Assembly: GCF_012489685.1 (NCBI RefSeq)
Contig: NC_080046.1
Span: 61,060,195-61,124,194, forward strand
Direction: 5' to 3'
Origin: Lotus japonicus
Taxonomy: Eukaryota > Streptophyta > Magnoliopsida > Fabales > Fabaceae
Length of the DNA: 64,000 nt
Shown in pieces: positions 12,391 through 24,694 of the stretch. Position 1 is the first letter of the stretch; the number at the start of each line of letters is the position of its first letter. A program made the translations under genes and the position numbers. The notes beneath the pieces are model-generated. The model searched no databases, had not been told where the DNA came from, and saw nothing but the letters and a program-made list of their open reading frames with translations.

Positions 12391-13713
12391 CTAGAAAAGC
12401 TTGCTAGCAAATTCTTGACTATCACCATCTTCAGCTGAGGATGAAAATGCAGCAGCAGAAAATTGCCTGAGTTCTGAGACACTCCTACCAAGCTGTAAAG
12501 CTACTTTGAGTTCAAACAATTCCCCATTTTCTCTTCTATCAGTGTCTTGCTCATTAACATTTTGCTCTATACTCTCTTCCATGAACTTAAAGAAGCCAGA
12601 ATTTGCCCTGTACATTTCAAACACCATCCCAAATTGCCCACCATGCTCTAATGTGTTAACAACACTTGCCAAAGCTCCACCAATAATCCCAAGCATCACA
12701 GGCCAAGATGAATTCACAGAACCCAAGAAACATGAACCCAAAGCTGCAATTCCAGTGAGTACTGGACCAGAAACTGCAAGTATCTTGTTAAGGTTCAGAA
12801 CTTCCTTACCCAACCTCAAGTAATCTGCCTTGTCCTTCTTCCTCAAAACCTTCACAATCTGTTTCATTTCCTCTTCCAACCTTGCATCCCATCCATTATT
12901 CCCTTTCAATTTCACACCAAACCCTTCTTGTGTTTGATTCTTCCTTTGCTTCTTCCATTTAGGCCACCACACTGCTGGTTCCACAGTTTGAGGGAATTTC
13001 TCTAGCATTGTGCCTAACAAAGGAAGTGGGTAGGCCCTGTCCAGTGCCAAAACTTTTTCCATTGCTTCATCAACATCATTTTCAGTAAAACCCCCATTCC
13101 CAAGAGCAAGCTTTGTTCTGAGTTCCTCATGAAGATACTTGAACAACCTAGCAGCATTTCTCTGCTCCTCTGCTAGCTGTGATGGCTGGATTTTGTTCAT
13201 GATCACTAGTAAGCCAGTGGCAGCCATGTACAGAATTGTGGAGGAAACTTTCAGAGCCACCAGAGGTGCTGCTCCACTTGAAGCAACAGCTGCAAGGCCA
13301 GCCATGGATGCAGCAGAGAGAATCATCATGTTAACTGATGTCAGTAGAAGGTGGTTCCAATTATCACGCTGTGCTCCAATATTCTTGTGCATCTCCATTC
13401 TGTCTGCTACATTCTCCATGATCAAGTGAAGCTTCACAACCTCCATAGAATGATTTGGTGTGTTTTTTCTAGGTTCTGGAGAACTGTTTGTGTAAATGCC
13501 TAAAAGGTGAGGATCTTCTTTTACATGTGCTGTGGCGGTACCTAGAGTGTAATTGTTTAGCTGATTCAATTGTGGAACCAAAATTTTGCTGGGAAGCTTT
13601 GGGGTGGAGATTTTGGTCACTTGGATCTTTGGCACATTCATTGTAGCAGAAATTCTTCTTGTACTGCAGTTTGACAAAGAAGGAACTCTGTTTGAAACCA
13701 TAAATGTTGCCAT
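12391..13713 (-). CDS. At4g22030-like protein, copy G
   Basis: Intronless, 440 residues. It is the most diverged member of the family and the only one on the minus strand, about 11 kb from the main array. It keeps the Ser/Arg-rich transit-like N terminus, the MENVADRMEMHKNIGAQRDNWN core, a first hydrophobic block (LSAASMAGLAAVASSGAAPL...), NKIQPSQLAEEQRNAARLFK, EKVLALDRAYPLPLLG, PAVWWP, a second hydrophobic block and the SKLF terminus. No F-box is visible despite the usual database name. A TATA-like element lies about 120 bases upstream on the minus strand (about 13838). The biochemical function is unknown to me. Confidence 0.85.
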   Translation of the reverse strand: MATFMVSNRVPSLSNCSTRRISATMNVPKIQVTKISTPKLPSKILVPQLNQLNNYTLGTATAHVKEDPHLLGIYTNSSPEPRKNTPNHSMEVVKLHLIMENVADRMEMHKNIGAQRDNWNHLLLTSVNMMILSAASMAGLAAVASSGAAPLVALKVSSTILYMAATGLLVIMNKIQPSQLAEEQRNAARLFKYLHEELRTKLALGNGGFTENDVDEAMEKVLALDRAYPLPLLGTMLEKFPQTVEPAVWWPKWKKQRKNQTQEGFGVKLKGNNGWDARLEEEMKQIVKVLRKKDKADYLRLGKEVLNLNKILAVSGPVLTGIAALGSCFLGSVNSSWPVMLGIIGGALASVVNTLEHGGQFGMVFEMYRANSGFFKFMEESIEQNVNEQDTDRRENGELFELKVALQLGRSVSELRQFSAAAFSSSAEDGDSQEFASKLF

Positions 13714-14473
13714 GTGTTAGTATTCAGTACTATTGTATTGCTGTTCTATGAAGGGGTTAAAAAATGGTTAGGTTTGTATGGGATTGAAGACTAAGTTGAG
13801 ATTGAATTGGTGTTTTCTTCATAGCACATGTACATTTATATATGTGTATGTATGTATGCAGATAACAATGGGATTGAGAAGTCTATGCCTGTCTCACACG
13901 TTGTGTATTTGTGCTCCGAGTTCTCCCTCCTATGCTGACTTTCAACAGAAATATAGCGAGTAAGTAAATCCTGCATACCAACAAGGCAACAACAATATTG
14001 TAAAAAAAGACCACGCAAAAAATTAAGATAAATATTAGACAATCTCTCAAACACACTTTAGTTTTTGAAAAATCAATGTTTTTAAAATAAATGTGTGAAA
14101 TGTGTTCACTTGCACTGAAAACTAAACTTTTATATGAAGAGTGTTACATACTAAAAAAGTTCAACACAGTTGATAAATAATTAGATACATTAAACATTTA
14201 ACTAAGAATTTAATACAATGTCAAAAATAATTTATTAAAAGAGACTTAATCATTTAACGTGAATCTTCAAATTTTAATGAAATTAGTCTTGATAAGACCC
14301 TTGTTAAATCTTTTAACCATGCTTGGATAACCAACAACCATAATACTTTAATAATTTTCTTTGATAATAAAACGTACATGTATGTCCAAAAGGTATTATA
14401 CCACATGGCTATGACGCTATACATGTTAATTTAATGCAATGCATTTTAATTATTAAATAATATGTGTTGACAA

Positions 14474-14522
14474 AGCTGAATAAACGATTTTTTTTTTTTG
14501 AAAGTAAGCTGAATAAACGATT
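14474..14522 (-). mobile_element. Ultra-truncated retroposon scar
   Basis: A direct repeat AGCTGAATAAACGATT flanks a short insert of T residues plus GAAAGT. Read on the minus strand this is ACTTTC followed by poly(A): the tail of a LINE/SINE insertion with its target-site duplication and almost no body. Confidence 0.55.
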
Positions 14523-15271
14523 ACTCCAAGTTTTTTTATTTTTCTTTTTTGACTCAAGAGTGTTCGTTGCGTTCACATGGGTTAAGTTAAAAGTGTTTTA
14601 CCGCGTACAGTTGGGTTGGTGACCAGGGGCCCGCGGTGTTTCTATAAACGGAAATGATACTTAAATTGATTTTCATATGGACATTCACTTTTTGCAATGA
14701 CTTTTGATTTGATTGCCAAAAATGGAAAGTAAAAGAAAAAATCAACTTTCCACATTGTATGTGTCATAAACCATCCCAAAAATAAATTATCAAAAAAAAA
14801 AAAAACCATCACAAAATTGAATGTGAGATGTGTAATTCACAACCATCCCCTTTTATATATAGGCTTTTCTAAATGATCCTATAAAAAATATTTCCACAAG
14901 TTATTATTGACACTCTGTCCAATAATTTAAATGTGCTTTCTTTGTCTTATTATTTTGTTAAAAAGAATTATTTAACATTTACCCAACTTTATTAAATAAA
15001 TTTATAGATCTTGATTGAATCATAGCAAAATCAAAATGATGTTTGCGAGGTAAGTAAGAAATTCACATAATAAAATTGGAATTTAATTACTACTCTCTGA
15101 TATTGTAAATAGTTTTTACATAAACATTTGATATTTAACCATTTTATTTTTTCAGTATTTTTCAATTTTTATTTAATTATGATTCATAAAATAGTGAAAT
15201 ATGATTGGACCATAAAACTTGATAATCCTATATTCCTATAATAGTGTGTATATGCCGATATGGTTATCAAA

Positions 15272-15273
<2 letters not shown>

Positions 15274-15340
<67 letters not shown>
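15274..15340. repeat. (TA)n microsatellite
   Basis: Uninterrupted TA dinucleotides over about 67 bases. Confidence 0.95.
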
Positions 15341-15342
<2 letters not shown>

Positions 15343-16327
15343 ATTTCCATCATGTGTGAGAATCCTGATTGTTATACTGGCCTTAAATTTCACAGTAAAA
15401 TATATTTTTGAGTTCAGTTTTAAAGTTGTGTGACAAACTTATATAGTACAAACACGTCAACAATTTAATATTGCTATTTTCAATCACACAAAATGGTCGA
15501 AGGCTTCATTTTCTGACCAGTTCCTCATGTAATGTTTATTACCATATTTTCTGAACATCTGTAAATAGAGGCAATGCTTTCCTTCATGTTCACACATCCA
15601 TTACGTAATTCCAAGCTGAATATTAGACTTCATTTTTCTTATTAATGATTTGATTCTTTATATTTGTTATAATTCAAAATATTTCCGACATATAAAGTAG
15701 TATAAACAACATATTTAGGAATAAAATCATTAATATAGAATTGTTTACATAGTAAATAGTTTTCCATGTATTTTGTATGTTTGCTAAATTGTGTTGTTCT
15801 AAAGCTCGGTGAAGTCATTTGCTAGAAGGGACAACTACATTTTTCATAACGGGTGGGACATCCGGGTGAAAGACAAAAAATTGTGTTGTTCTGTCTATGA
15901 AGCTGCACTGTTTGAAAAATTATGACTTCAGAAACTTTTATTATAGCACATCAAGTATTAGCATCTAAAAGTTAATTTTGTTGATCAATATTTATAGGAC
16001 CAACTCAGAAATTTTCCAAAAAATATATTCACCCTTAGACAAAGTTGCCATGAACTATGAACAGCACATGTTGCTTACTTACTGCTTCATTATAAATCCA
16101 TTGACATTTACATATTGGAGGATAAAATCAACAAACACTTTTGATTCCCAGAACCACGAATAATCATGTCTCCATAAACAGACAAACTAAATGATCACAA
16201 TATATTAACTTGAATGACAGATCAGAATCTCCATTGATTCAAACTGATGCAGGCTGTATTGAGTAAATATTCTCCTACCAAACAGGAGCATCTACTTGGA
16301 AGACTGTAAACTGGAGTCTAATTCACT

Positions 16328-18703
16328 TCAGGCTTTAGTCAACGCCACAGAACGAGGCACCATAGATCGCGCTCGAAGGTTCAAGAATATTCCCCTAAAA
16401 TAAAACACACATGATCAGAGATCCCAATTTAGTGTCTGTTTGGCAAAAGAGAATTATGACTCAAGGAAAACAAAAAACATGTACCAGCCAAACGCTATGA
16501 AGCTGTGGAAAACAACCCGGAAATGAAGAGGCATGAATTTGTGATTTATCCATCCCACAACAGGCCAGAACTGCAGTTCAATTCATTGGGGTTCTTAAGT
16601 CAAATAAAAAAATAGGTCTTCCACTAAATTCAGTTGTTTTCTAGAATTGTAATAGAAGATTACCGTCCATGATGTGTACTGTACTGATGGATAATCCTTC
16701 TTAACTTTAGCTTTCACATGCACCCAGGGTCTACCTGCAATCCACTTTTTTCATCATAAATATAACTACCAGCCAGGTATGCTATTTTACACATTTTTTG
16801 AAAAAAGAAACCCAATCCAATAGGAAGAGTCACTTTAAAGTTTAAACTCCTTACTGATTCAAGTCCTGCTGAGTTAAGTTTACTTACCATCTATATTTTC
16901 TCTATTCAGTATTTACAATATTTGAATTTGAGACTTTGATTAATGAGAACTGATATCCTTGTGACTCACTGACTCGGATAAACAGGTGTAGGTCCACACA
17001 TCATTTCAGGATAATTTTTTCAATTTGTTTTTGAAATTAATACATAGTTGACCAGGAGGGGATGGTAGGTTTTTGGTTAGGTCTTTGTGCTTCCCGTTGG
17101 GGTTTTAAAAGGGTATTGGTAGGTTGTTTGTGGCAGTGCTGATTTTGTCATCTTTATGGTGAGTGGTGACTTGGTTACTGTACCCATGTTGAGAGGGGAT
17201 GTTTCTCAACTTATCCTTATATACATTTCATTTTCTAAAAAAAATAAAAATAAATAGTTGACCAGGAATGTTATTGTGTTGGGTACCCTATTGTTGACAG
17301 TGATAAGAATTATATTATTTTTCCACATTTTCCACCTGCATCTAACTTGGTGTGTATCCTTCCTTCAATGTAAATATATAACAAAAGAGTTAGGTGTTGA
17401 ACATGGCTAACCTTCAACAACCAGTCCGTAGTAAATCAAGAAAAGCAAATTGTTCCAAGGAGAAGATGTCAATTGTTCAATCAGAACCTGAAAAAAAAAA
17501 GTCAAAGGAAGAAGAAATAACAAAAAAGTTACTTAAGATCTTTTCTCTGTTATTATATGTTGAGAGTGTCTAAAACAAAAGGATCATTTGATGATAAATA
17601 AATTCTAATAAAAATATGATTCATATGATATTAGTTTAAGAATTCAATTCATTCACACATCATTTTGTGTGTAATCCTACACGATATGTGAATCCTGCCA
17701 CTTTTGATACGATTTGTAGATCATTTCATTTCTTTCAGTGCTGGAGTCAAATTGTTCCAAACACTGGATGAATTAGATGATTATTCTCAACGTAATAAGA
17801 AAAGCATATTGATAACAAAAGTGCCACCCATAATACAAGCCGTAATAGATACAATTAAAACAGATGGTTTTGCAGATTCACCTTCTTGGCCACAGTTTTT
17901 GTATCTTTCTTTCCTTTGAAAATTTTATCCAGCATTATATGAAAGAAGTGTCCAAAGGGTCCAAGATAAGCAGCTCCAAAAATCTACAGGCAATAAGCGA
18001 TTAATATAATTCCCGATGCCAAATAACAACAAAAAGCACAAGTCACTCAAAACGTTAGTAGCTAATAATTTAACAAATAATGGTTCATGGAAGTGGGGCT
18101 GGATTGACTGCTGTTTCAATCAATCATCTATGGATAGCATTATTCCTCAGAATGAGCAGCAACATGTTAGAAATAGACCCATTCAGAAAATTTTATCCAT
18201 CTAACATCTAATTTTCTTTTGCTATAAAACAAAAAAAAAAAAAGACCCACTTGGGCATTTTATCAAACAGCTTCTGATCACAAAGGTCAATTGTCACTCA
18301 CAGTCAATTCAATCATCAATAATGGAGAATTTTCCTTTCCACATGAATGTTAAAGATTTAGAAATTTGACATGCTAATTTTCTTATCCTAGAACTTGGGT
18401 GGAGCGAAATTGAAAAGGAAAAGAAGCTGACCACTTTGAGAAGAAGTCGTTTGAATTGAAGTCTCTGGATACCGGTAAGCTTCTGAGACACAATGTCACT
18501 GATCCCTGACAATACCCCAGCGGTGATTACCTGGTTAAATTAACAGTACACAATGAATTAGAGAAAGTTGATGAATTGAATTAAGATAAAGGAAAGTGAA
18601 AGTGAGAGAGATGCAGAAGAAGAGGAACAACCTTGGTTCTCAAAGGGTGTTGTTGGAGCTGTTTGACGTAGTTGTTGAGTCCATTCTTTGCAACAGAACC
18701 CAT
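16328..18703 (-). CDS. PMP22: Peroxisomal membrane protein PMP22 (Mpv17/PMP22 family)
   Basis: Seven exons: 18703-18632, 18530-18432, 17983-17882, 17487-17412, 16734-16664, 16570-16485 and 16394-16328. All junctions are GT-AG and all phases agree (573 nt, 190 residues). The protein begins MGSVAKNGLNNYVKQLQQHP and includes SGISDIVSQKLTGIQ, GPFGHFFH, SPWNNLLFLIYYG, DYPSVQYTSWTFWPVVGWIN and WGIFLNLRARSM: the Mpv17/PMP22 pattern with four hydrophobic segments. Length and exon-by-exon similarity match Arabidopsis PMP22 (190 residues). The protein is an integral peroxisomal membrane protein; family members are proposed to form channels. Exons are short (67-102 nt), so no single long open frame reveals it. 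Intron 4 carries a truncated LINE. Confidence 0.93.
17044..17267 (+). mobile_element. 5'-truncated LINE in PMP22 intron
   Basis: A roughly 196-bp insert (17058-17253) ends in an A-rich tail and is flanked by a 14-bp direct repeat ATAGTTGACCAGGA (17044-17057, 17254-17267). The 3' part (GTTGAGAGGGGATGTTTCTCAACTT...) recurs in diverged form near 63553-63640. It lies wholly within the intron between exons 4 and 5, antisense to PMP22. Confidence 0.8.
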
Positions 18704-20040
18704 CTTGTTCTTGCTATGAAATGGAGAGTGGAAAACCAGTATGATTGATTAACTTGGAGGAGTGTTTGTTTTGCTCAAAAATATCTTCAAAATATAGGAG
18801 AGGACAGGCAATGAACGTGTGTAACACAAACTACAGATTCTGGTCCAATCTTCATCAAGCATTGACTTTTTTTGTTACATTATTGCATTGACATTATGAG
18901 TATGCGTTGTACTTGATTCCTCTACATAGTGAATGAATAAGTTTAGAGGGTTAAATACTTAAATGAAATGAGTATTACAATTATTGGTGGAGTTATTATT
19001 TCATTGACTATTTAAAAATAAGTAATTATTATTAATGATTATGATGTTTACTTTATTGTGTGGAGTGAGTCCACTCACTTTAAAGGAGTTAAACACAATG
19101 TGAATGTTTATATAAAAAATGAAAATAAATAAGCTAAATTCTCAAATTAAAAACTCAGGATTGCTAGTTTGATATTTTTGGAATTTCTAATTCATGGATA
19201 TTGAAATTTAAAATCTTGTGATTGCTAGTTTGTAGTTGTTTTTTTTTTTGAAAGGTAGTTTTTTTTTTGGTCAATGATGTATGGAATAAAACCCAAAGGA
19301 TTGCCTCACGGCACTTACAACATGCGAGATATAATCTCTAAGAGTGTTACACAATGCACAAAACCCTAAACAAATGAAGAACAAACATGCCACTCAGCTG
19401 AATACACCAGCTAAAAACATGAAGTAAAATCCATAGGGACGTACAAAAACCCCTAAATCCCAAAGACAGAGAGCCAATTAACTTCTGAGCGAAGAAGATC
19501 ATGAAAGGCTTTAACCAGCGCTCCCTTTATACAACAAGCGGCTCTGCCGGAGTTGTAGTGCGGCGAAAAGGAAACCAGCGGCGAGGCTTCGGAGGCGCAA
19601 ATAGGGGTCAAACTAGCATCTCTGAGAGCAGGGAAAAGATGGGAGCTTCTGTAGATTCCAAACAGCAGCAGCAAAAGCTTGTTAGAACTTCCTAATTAGT
19701 AATTATGGAAATTGAAATTGCACCTATGAGGTAGAAAGTTGTGTTTGGGTTTAGTACACATTTGAGGTTGACAATAAAGCCCAAATGTATTTTAAAAAGG
19801 GGCTAAAAGCCCAAACTGAAAGAACTAGGCATTTTTTTGTCAAAGAACTAGACATCCTTATTCTTTGGCATGAAGAGCTTCAACATGCTTGCATATTGTT
19901 TGGAGTTGTTTGCATCAGGCTCTTCAAAACCCAGATGGCCCATCATTGACTAGAGAGATACTAAGAGATCCTTATATGAAATCATGAATTATCAACAAAA
20001 AAAAAAAGAGATCCTTATACTGTTATACTATGTACAATAC
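18704..20040. other. Intergenic with retroposon-like block
   Basis: Holds the PMP22 promoter on the minus strand. The segment at about 19260-19690 begins with T-runs and is much more GC-rich, like a minus-strand retroposon with poly(A) tail. I could not find a target-site duplication, so it is not called separately. Confidence 0.35.
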
Positions 20041-20089
20041 ATTGTTATGGGAGGTGGCAAAACAGACTACTACAGTAGCTCAAGCCCCA

Positions 20090-20760
20090 CAATCCTTGTG
20101 GATTAGAGCTAGGGGGACTACTATTTTGGGAGTCGAAACCGACCGACCACCCATCCACCCGACTAGGCCATTGTCTTGGGACGACCACTTCTATAACTGA
20201 ATGCGTCAGACTCGACCAATGCTAGTTGGGGATAAGATCCATATCACCTCGCACATCCCATCGCTGACTCGAGGCTCCAACTACATAGAGCTAGGAACGA
20301 GGCTCGAGGCTAGCCCCTGGTTACTAGGAAGCCTTGTCTGTTAGATCTCTGAGGGCAGCAGGAGCCGCAGAAAGATCCAGTGGCGGAGAACCACCTAGGA
20401 CCCATGCACTCACGATTTTATCTGAGTCTACCCTAGCCCCTCAATCAGATATAAAAAGGGCTCCCTCACCCCAGGTAAGACATTCATTCTCCAACACTTA
20501 GAGATTTTTTCAGCTAACTCCTAAACTAACTTAGGCATCGAAGTGCCTTTGCAGGACCCCCATCCTGAGCTCAACCATGGTGTTATGGGGCAACATCTCT
20601 CTCCTCTCTGTTCAAGGCGTGACACCCCCCGCCCCCCACTCTACTCAGCCCAGCGTTCCATCATTCCCCGTCTCTTTCCGCCCGCTCTTGGGTGTTTTTG
20701 GTCGCTCCCTCGATCAGACACCAATATTGCTCGTGAGAAAATTGTGTTGTGGTGAAGGGA
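20090..20760 (+). mobile_element. LTR-retrotransposon LTR fragment (solo LTR-like)
   Basis: GC-rich block with a TATAAAAAGG promoter element near 20451-20460. About 70-100 bases later comes TTAGGCATCGAAGTGCCTTTGCAGG (start about 20532; only the LTR-end pattern matters), typical of the R/U5 region of plant Ty3/gypsy LTRs. No gag/pol or second LTR was found nearby, so this is a solo LTR or remnant. Ends were not fixed. Confidence 0.5.
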
Positions 20761-21021
20761 GAGGTTTGGTGAGGAGAATGAAGAAGTCATGGGATAAGTT
20801 CATAAATATTGCCCTAAACCTTGATAATCAATCTCCACCACTCTCACACCTAGACTCATTTCAATAATTCCTATTGACTACGGGGAGTTTTGTGACTTTC
20901 ATCAAATCTAAGTCCACTCATATATATAATATAAAACTTCTATACACTAATTATTGTTTTAATAAGCCAATGCTACTACTACTAGCTTATTATAATAATG
21001 TATCCATAGTTTCAGGATATA

Positions 21022-21068
21022 CTCACATTTAATTTAATTTTTTTTTGACAGTCACATTTAATTTAATT
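21022..21068 (-). mobile_element. Ultra-truncated retroposon scar
   Basis: TCACATTTAATTTAATT occurs twice, separated only by a T-run plus GACAG. On the minus strand this is CTGTC plus poly(A), the bare tail of a LINE/SINE insertion between a 16-17-bp target duplication. The same GACAG end occurs in the larger insertion at 33517. Confidence 0.6.
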
Positions 21069-21358
21069 TGGTTTTAGTATTTGGTGTAAATGTATTTTTA
21101 ACAACAAAAATGATTTTATTAATCAGAAAAAGGTGAAGAGGCTCTTCAAACAACTTTTTGATATAAATGTGTGTTTTTCCCCGTGCGCTGCATGGCGAAT
21201 TTTTTTATTACATTTGTTAAATCAATAATTATTTTAATTATAAATAATTTAATATGCTAAAAATGAAAGAACAATCATGTAATGCATTCGGTTCTTAAAA
21301 GTTAAAATCCATGTGGTATGTTACATTTTGTTAGTGAGACAAAGAAAGATTCTCATGT

Positions 21359-21931
21359 ATATTTAGTAGGGTTGGCAATGGGCCCCGTGGGTGCGGGTTT
21401 GATCATTCCCACACTCAAACCCAAACTTAACACCCAAACCCAAACCCAAACCCAAACCCAAACCCAAACCCAAACCCAAACCCAAATTCAATATGGGTGC
21501 AAAAGTTAAACCCAAACCCAAACCCAAAACCCAATGTGAGCACCGAACCGACAAAAAATTAAAAATATCAACCCGGAAACAACATGTACATAAGAGAACA
21601 ACATGAACATAAGCCGATTGAACTTCATTATCATTTCAATACAAAGGAAAAAATATAGTTCATGAACATAAGCCTACTTAGTAACTTCAAAAAAAACTCT
21701 ACTTAGTAGCTTTAATAGTATATATATAAGGGTTGGTAATTACATGCATAAGACTTCGGGTTTGGGTTTGGGTTTGGGTGCGGGTTTAATCAATCCCACA
21801 CCCAAACCCAAACATGTTTTAAATTTTGGGTGAAACCCAAACAAAAAAAAATCGGGTTTCGCCCACAATTTCGGGTCGGGTTCGGGTTGGGTCCCGCGGG
21901 TTTGGGTTTTCCTGTCATCTCTAATATTTAG
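21359..21931. mobile_element. Non-autonomous hAT element with CCCAAA expansion
   Basis: Element 21367-21923 (557 bp) is bounded by imperfect ends TAGGGTTGGCAATGG and, inverted, TAGAGATGACAGG. It is flanked by a perfect 8-bp duplication ATATTTAG (21359-21366, 21924-21931), the hAT signature. Subterminal CCCAAA/TTTGGG repeats are abundant on both sides, including a long uninterrupted (CCCAAA)n run at about 21436-21486. No transposase is present. Confidence 0.85.
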
Positions 21932-22309
21932 TACGGTGGCATAGTTGCACTTAATTAATGAAAGTGAGGTATCAAGGGCCTAGCTACTCCATTTAACAAA
22001 TAAATAAAAAAGTCTTCAACAAGTTTGTCAAAATTAATTATTGCGCATAGCATGATTTTCTACAAATAGATAATTTAACTATATTTTTGGCTTATCCAAC
22101 AACTATAAGTAAAATATCAATAAACTCTAATTGACGTATATTTACTATTTTTTTAATAAATGCAACTACATTAATTAAATTTATATGACACTGTTTCAAA
22201 AAAATTACTATCAATTTTTTATATTAATACACTAACTAACAATGGGCATTTCTTAAAAAGTATATTCTAAAACATGATAAATACAGAGAGCATAAACGAT
22301 TGGAAGTAA

Positions 22310-22560
22310 TGAGATTTTTTACAGTGCTCGAGGTTGGTCGTGGTAGAGTTTGGTAGTGGAGTGGCAAGGTTGGCATTGGTAGCAGTGGCGACGGTGAAGA
22401 TGGTGGTGGAGGTTGATGGTGATAGTAGTGGTGGTGGCCTAGGTTAGCGGTGACGTGATGATGGTGGTGATGATGGTGAAAGAAGCAGTGACGGTGGTGG
22501 CGACATGGGGTGATGGTGGCAGTAACAGTGGTGGTGGCGGTACAAACGAAAACAAGAGCC
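22310..22560. repeat. GGTGGTG-type low-complexity block
   Basis: Imperfect GGT/GGC/GAT triplet-rich DNA. It can be read open on the minus strand as a His/Pro/Thr-rich stretch. I see no gene signals, and it is best called a minisatellite-like tract. Confidence 0.5.
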
Positions 22561-22992
22561 AACAAACAAATGTTTTCTAAATTTTTAAATTTTGAAAAAT
22601 GAAACTGTTTTTTGAAAAAGAAAATAAGAATAAAAAAAAAATTTGGTACATTGGAAAATTAACAAAAGCGAAACAACAAAAGAAAGAAAGCAGGGGACTA
22701 GCAAAGATGTTTTTTTTTTTTTCTTTCTTCGGAAATAGAATTTCAAGTATCTATGATCTTTGCATGGCGGATGTGGGTTGAACTCTCCGGTGGTGTTAAC
22801 AATGTCCACGGCGGAGTTGCTTGGCGAAGTATGACGGAAAGTATATGTGTAAATTACATACTAACGCTCAAGTCATTTTTTAGATAAAGAATAAGGAGTT
22901 ATAAAAATGAGCAATGTTCATATAAATAATGATCAAACCACCAATTATAAGCATTCAAAGAGTCATGCAGAGGCATTTGGCCTTGGTGAAGT

Positions 22993-22994
<2 letters not shown>

Positions 22995-23065
<71 letters not shown>
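22995..23065. repeat. (TA)n microsatellite
   Basis: Uninterrupted TA repeat of about 70 bases. Confidence 0.95.
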
Positions 23066-23066
<1 letters not shown>

Positions 23067-23156
23067 TTGATTCCCCTTAAATAAGGTCTTAAGTGTGAGT
23101 ATTATAAATGAAAAAAATCACCATCGGAAAAATTAGCTTCATTATAATATGAATGT

Positions 23157-24179
23157 TTTTTACTTGGGGGGGTCTAAATGACCCATGGTAAAATTAAGGT
23201 TAAATAACCCATGGTCTAGGTGGACCAATCACATTTAAGATATATTGTTTGAATTTTTTATATTTTATTTATTAATTTAATTAGGGTTAAATAAGTTTTT
23301 GTCCCTAACTTATACAAATGAATTTAAAATAGTACCTGAAAAAAAACACACAAAGGTTTTAGTCCTTTAAATTATTTTTCACATCCATTTTAGTCCCTTC
23401 AAAAGTTTTCCATTAAAATTAGTTCTTCTTCCCTTATAATTATTTCAAAACCCAAAAATTCATATCTTTATCCCAAACTCAAAGAACACAGCCATGGTGG
23501 GGGACATAGACCTGATTCCTAAAATTGAAATCCTACTATCCCTAAAAAAACACAAGAAATGAGAAAATGAACCCAAGTGCATAAACCTCAACAAAATGCA
23601 CAGCTCGAATTACATGGTAGCCAATTAGCAACAATACGGGGGCTACCTTCAAATTATCTTTCCCCATCTATGTATAAAATAACTAGGCATGAATAGCCAC
23701 AATGCACAATCAGGTCCCAACAGACAAGGTGCGATCTGCAACAGATCAAAGGCACATTCGACACGATACCATAATATCGATACATACAATACCCACAACA
23801 CAAACACACGCACGCACACAGAGGTATTAAACTCGCTCATCAATCATTGCTGGTTGGAGCAGGTCTTTGGGCACCAGGGGGAGCTGTTGATCTAGGGATA
23901 TTGTAGTGGAAGAAATTTGGAGGGACTGAAATAGATGTGAAAAATTCATCATAAGGACTATTTTAGATTAAATAAAAAATTTCAAGACTAAAACTTGTGT
24001 GTTTTTTTTCAGGTACCATTTTATATTTATGTGTATAAATTAGGGGTCAAAAACATATTTAACCCTAAATAAAATATAAAAAATTCAACTAATTATCTTG
24101 AATGTGATTGGTCCACCTAGATCATGGGTTATTTAACCCAAATATTATCATGGGTCATTTAGACAATCCCTTTTTACTT
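23157..24179. mobile_element. MULE-type long-TIR element, 1.0 kb
   Basis: Element 23166-24170 is flanked by a perfect 9-bp duplication TTTTTACTT (23157-23165, 24171-24179), as for Mutator-like elements. The inverted arms are about 270 bp, starting GGGGG..TCTAAATGACCC and including CTAGGTGGACCAATCACA and AGGGTTAAATAAG. The left arm has a 12-bp AT insertion relative to the right arm. The unique centre (about 23450-23880) has no transposase and resembles non-coding or intron sequence of another locus when read on the minus strand; its origin is unknown. Confidence 0.85.
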
Positions 24180-24365
24180 GAACAAGATTGCCTTCGAAAG
24201 ATGATACCCGTAAGAAATGAAAAAAAAAAAATCATATTCGTTCTAATATTTTGGGGACATCTGAATCCAAGATACTTCCTAACCGCATGTATAGCTAGCT
24301 CAGTCCATTATTGAATAAATTTAGTTATCCATCTTGGAATAGTTGGTGGGTTGATCACTTCATCG

Positions 24366-24560
24366 ACGGTTGAACGTTGAAACCAGCCAAGGCAACTAGC
24401 AGGTAACCGGAAAGGGATTTGAAATTGACATTTATTTAGTTAGAGATAGTCAGCAATGCGGCTAAGTCTACGATATATACCATATACGAATTAGTCCTCT
24501 GACTTTTTCTCATCTACTCCAATCTATTCATATATATACCATCACCACCCATTCCTTTAC
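24366..24560 (+). promoter_or_regulatory. Promoter block of copy A
   Basis: TATA element at 24531-24538, 164 bases before the ATG. Upstream is a block (GTTGAACGTTGAAACCAGCC..., then GAGTCAAGTCTACGATATA-like and ACTTTTTCTCATCTACT) that recurs before copies B and C. Confidence 0.6.
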
Positions 24561-24694
24561 CATAATTCTCATCAACATCTGAACATTCAAACACATTATT
24601 CTATCTCCAACCTCATCCTCATAAACAAACACCTATAGTCCTATTGCATACAGCAAACTCAAGAGATCAACGACCCTGCAATTAATCTCATCCC

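Larger units (their letters stand above)
13714..16327. other. Intergenic
   Basis: AT-rich spacer between copy G and PMP22. It holds a TA microsatellite and a tiny retroposon scar, listed separately. I see no gene. Confidence 0.5.

Noticed and set aside
21430..21486. CCCAAA array as interstitial telomere repeat
   Set aside because: The plant telomere unit is CCCTAAA (7 bases). This is a hexamer inside a bounded hAT element.
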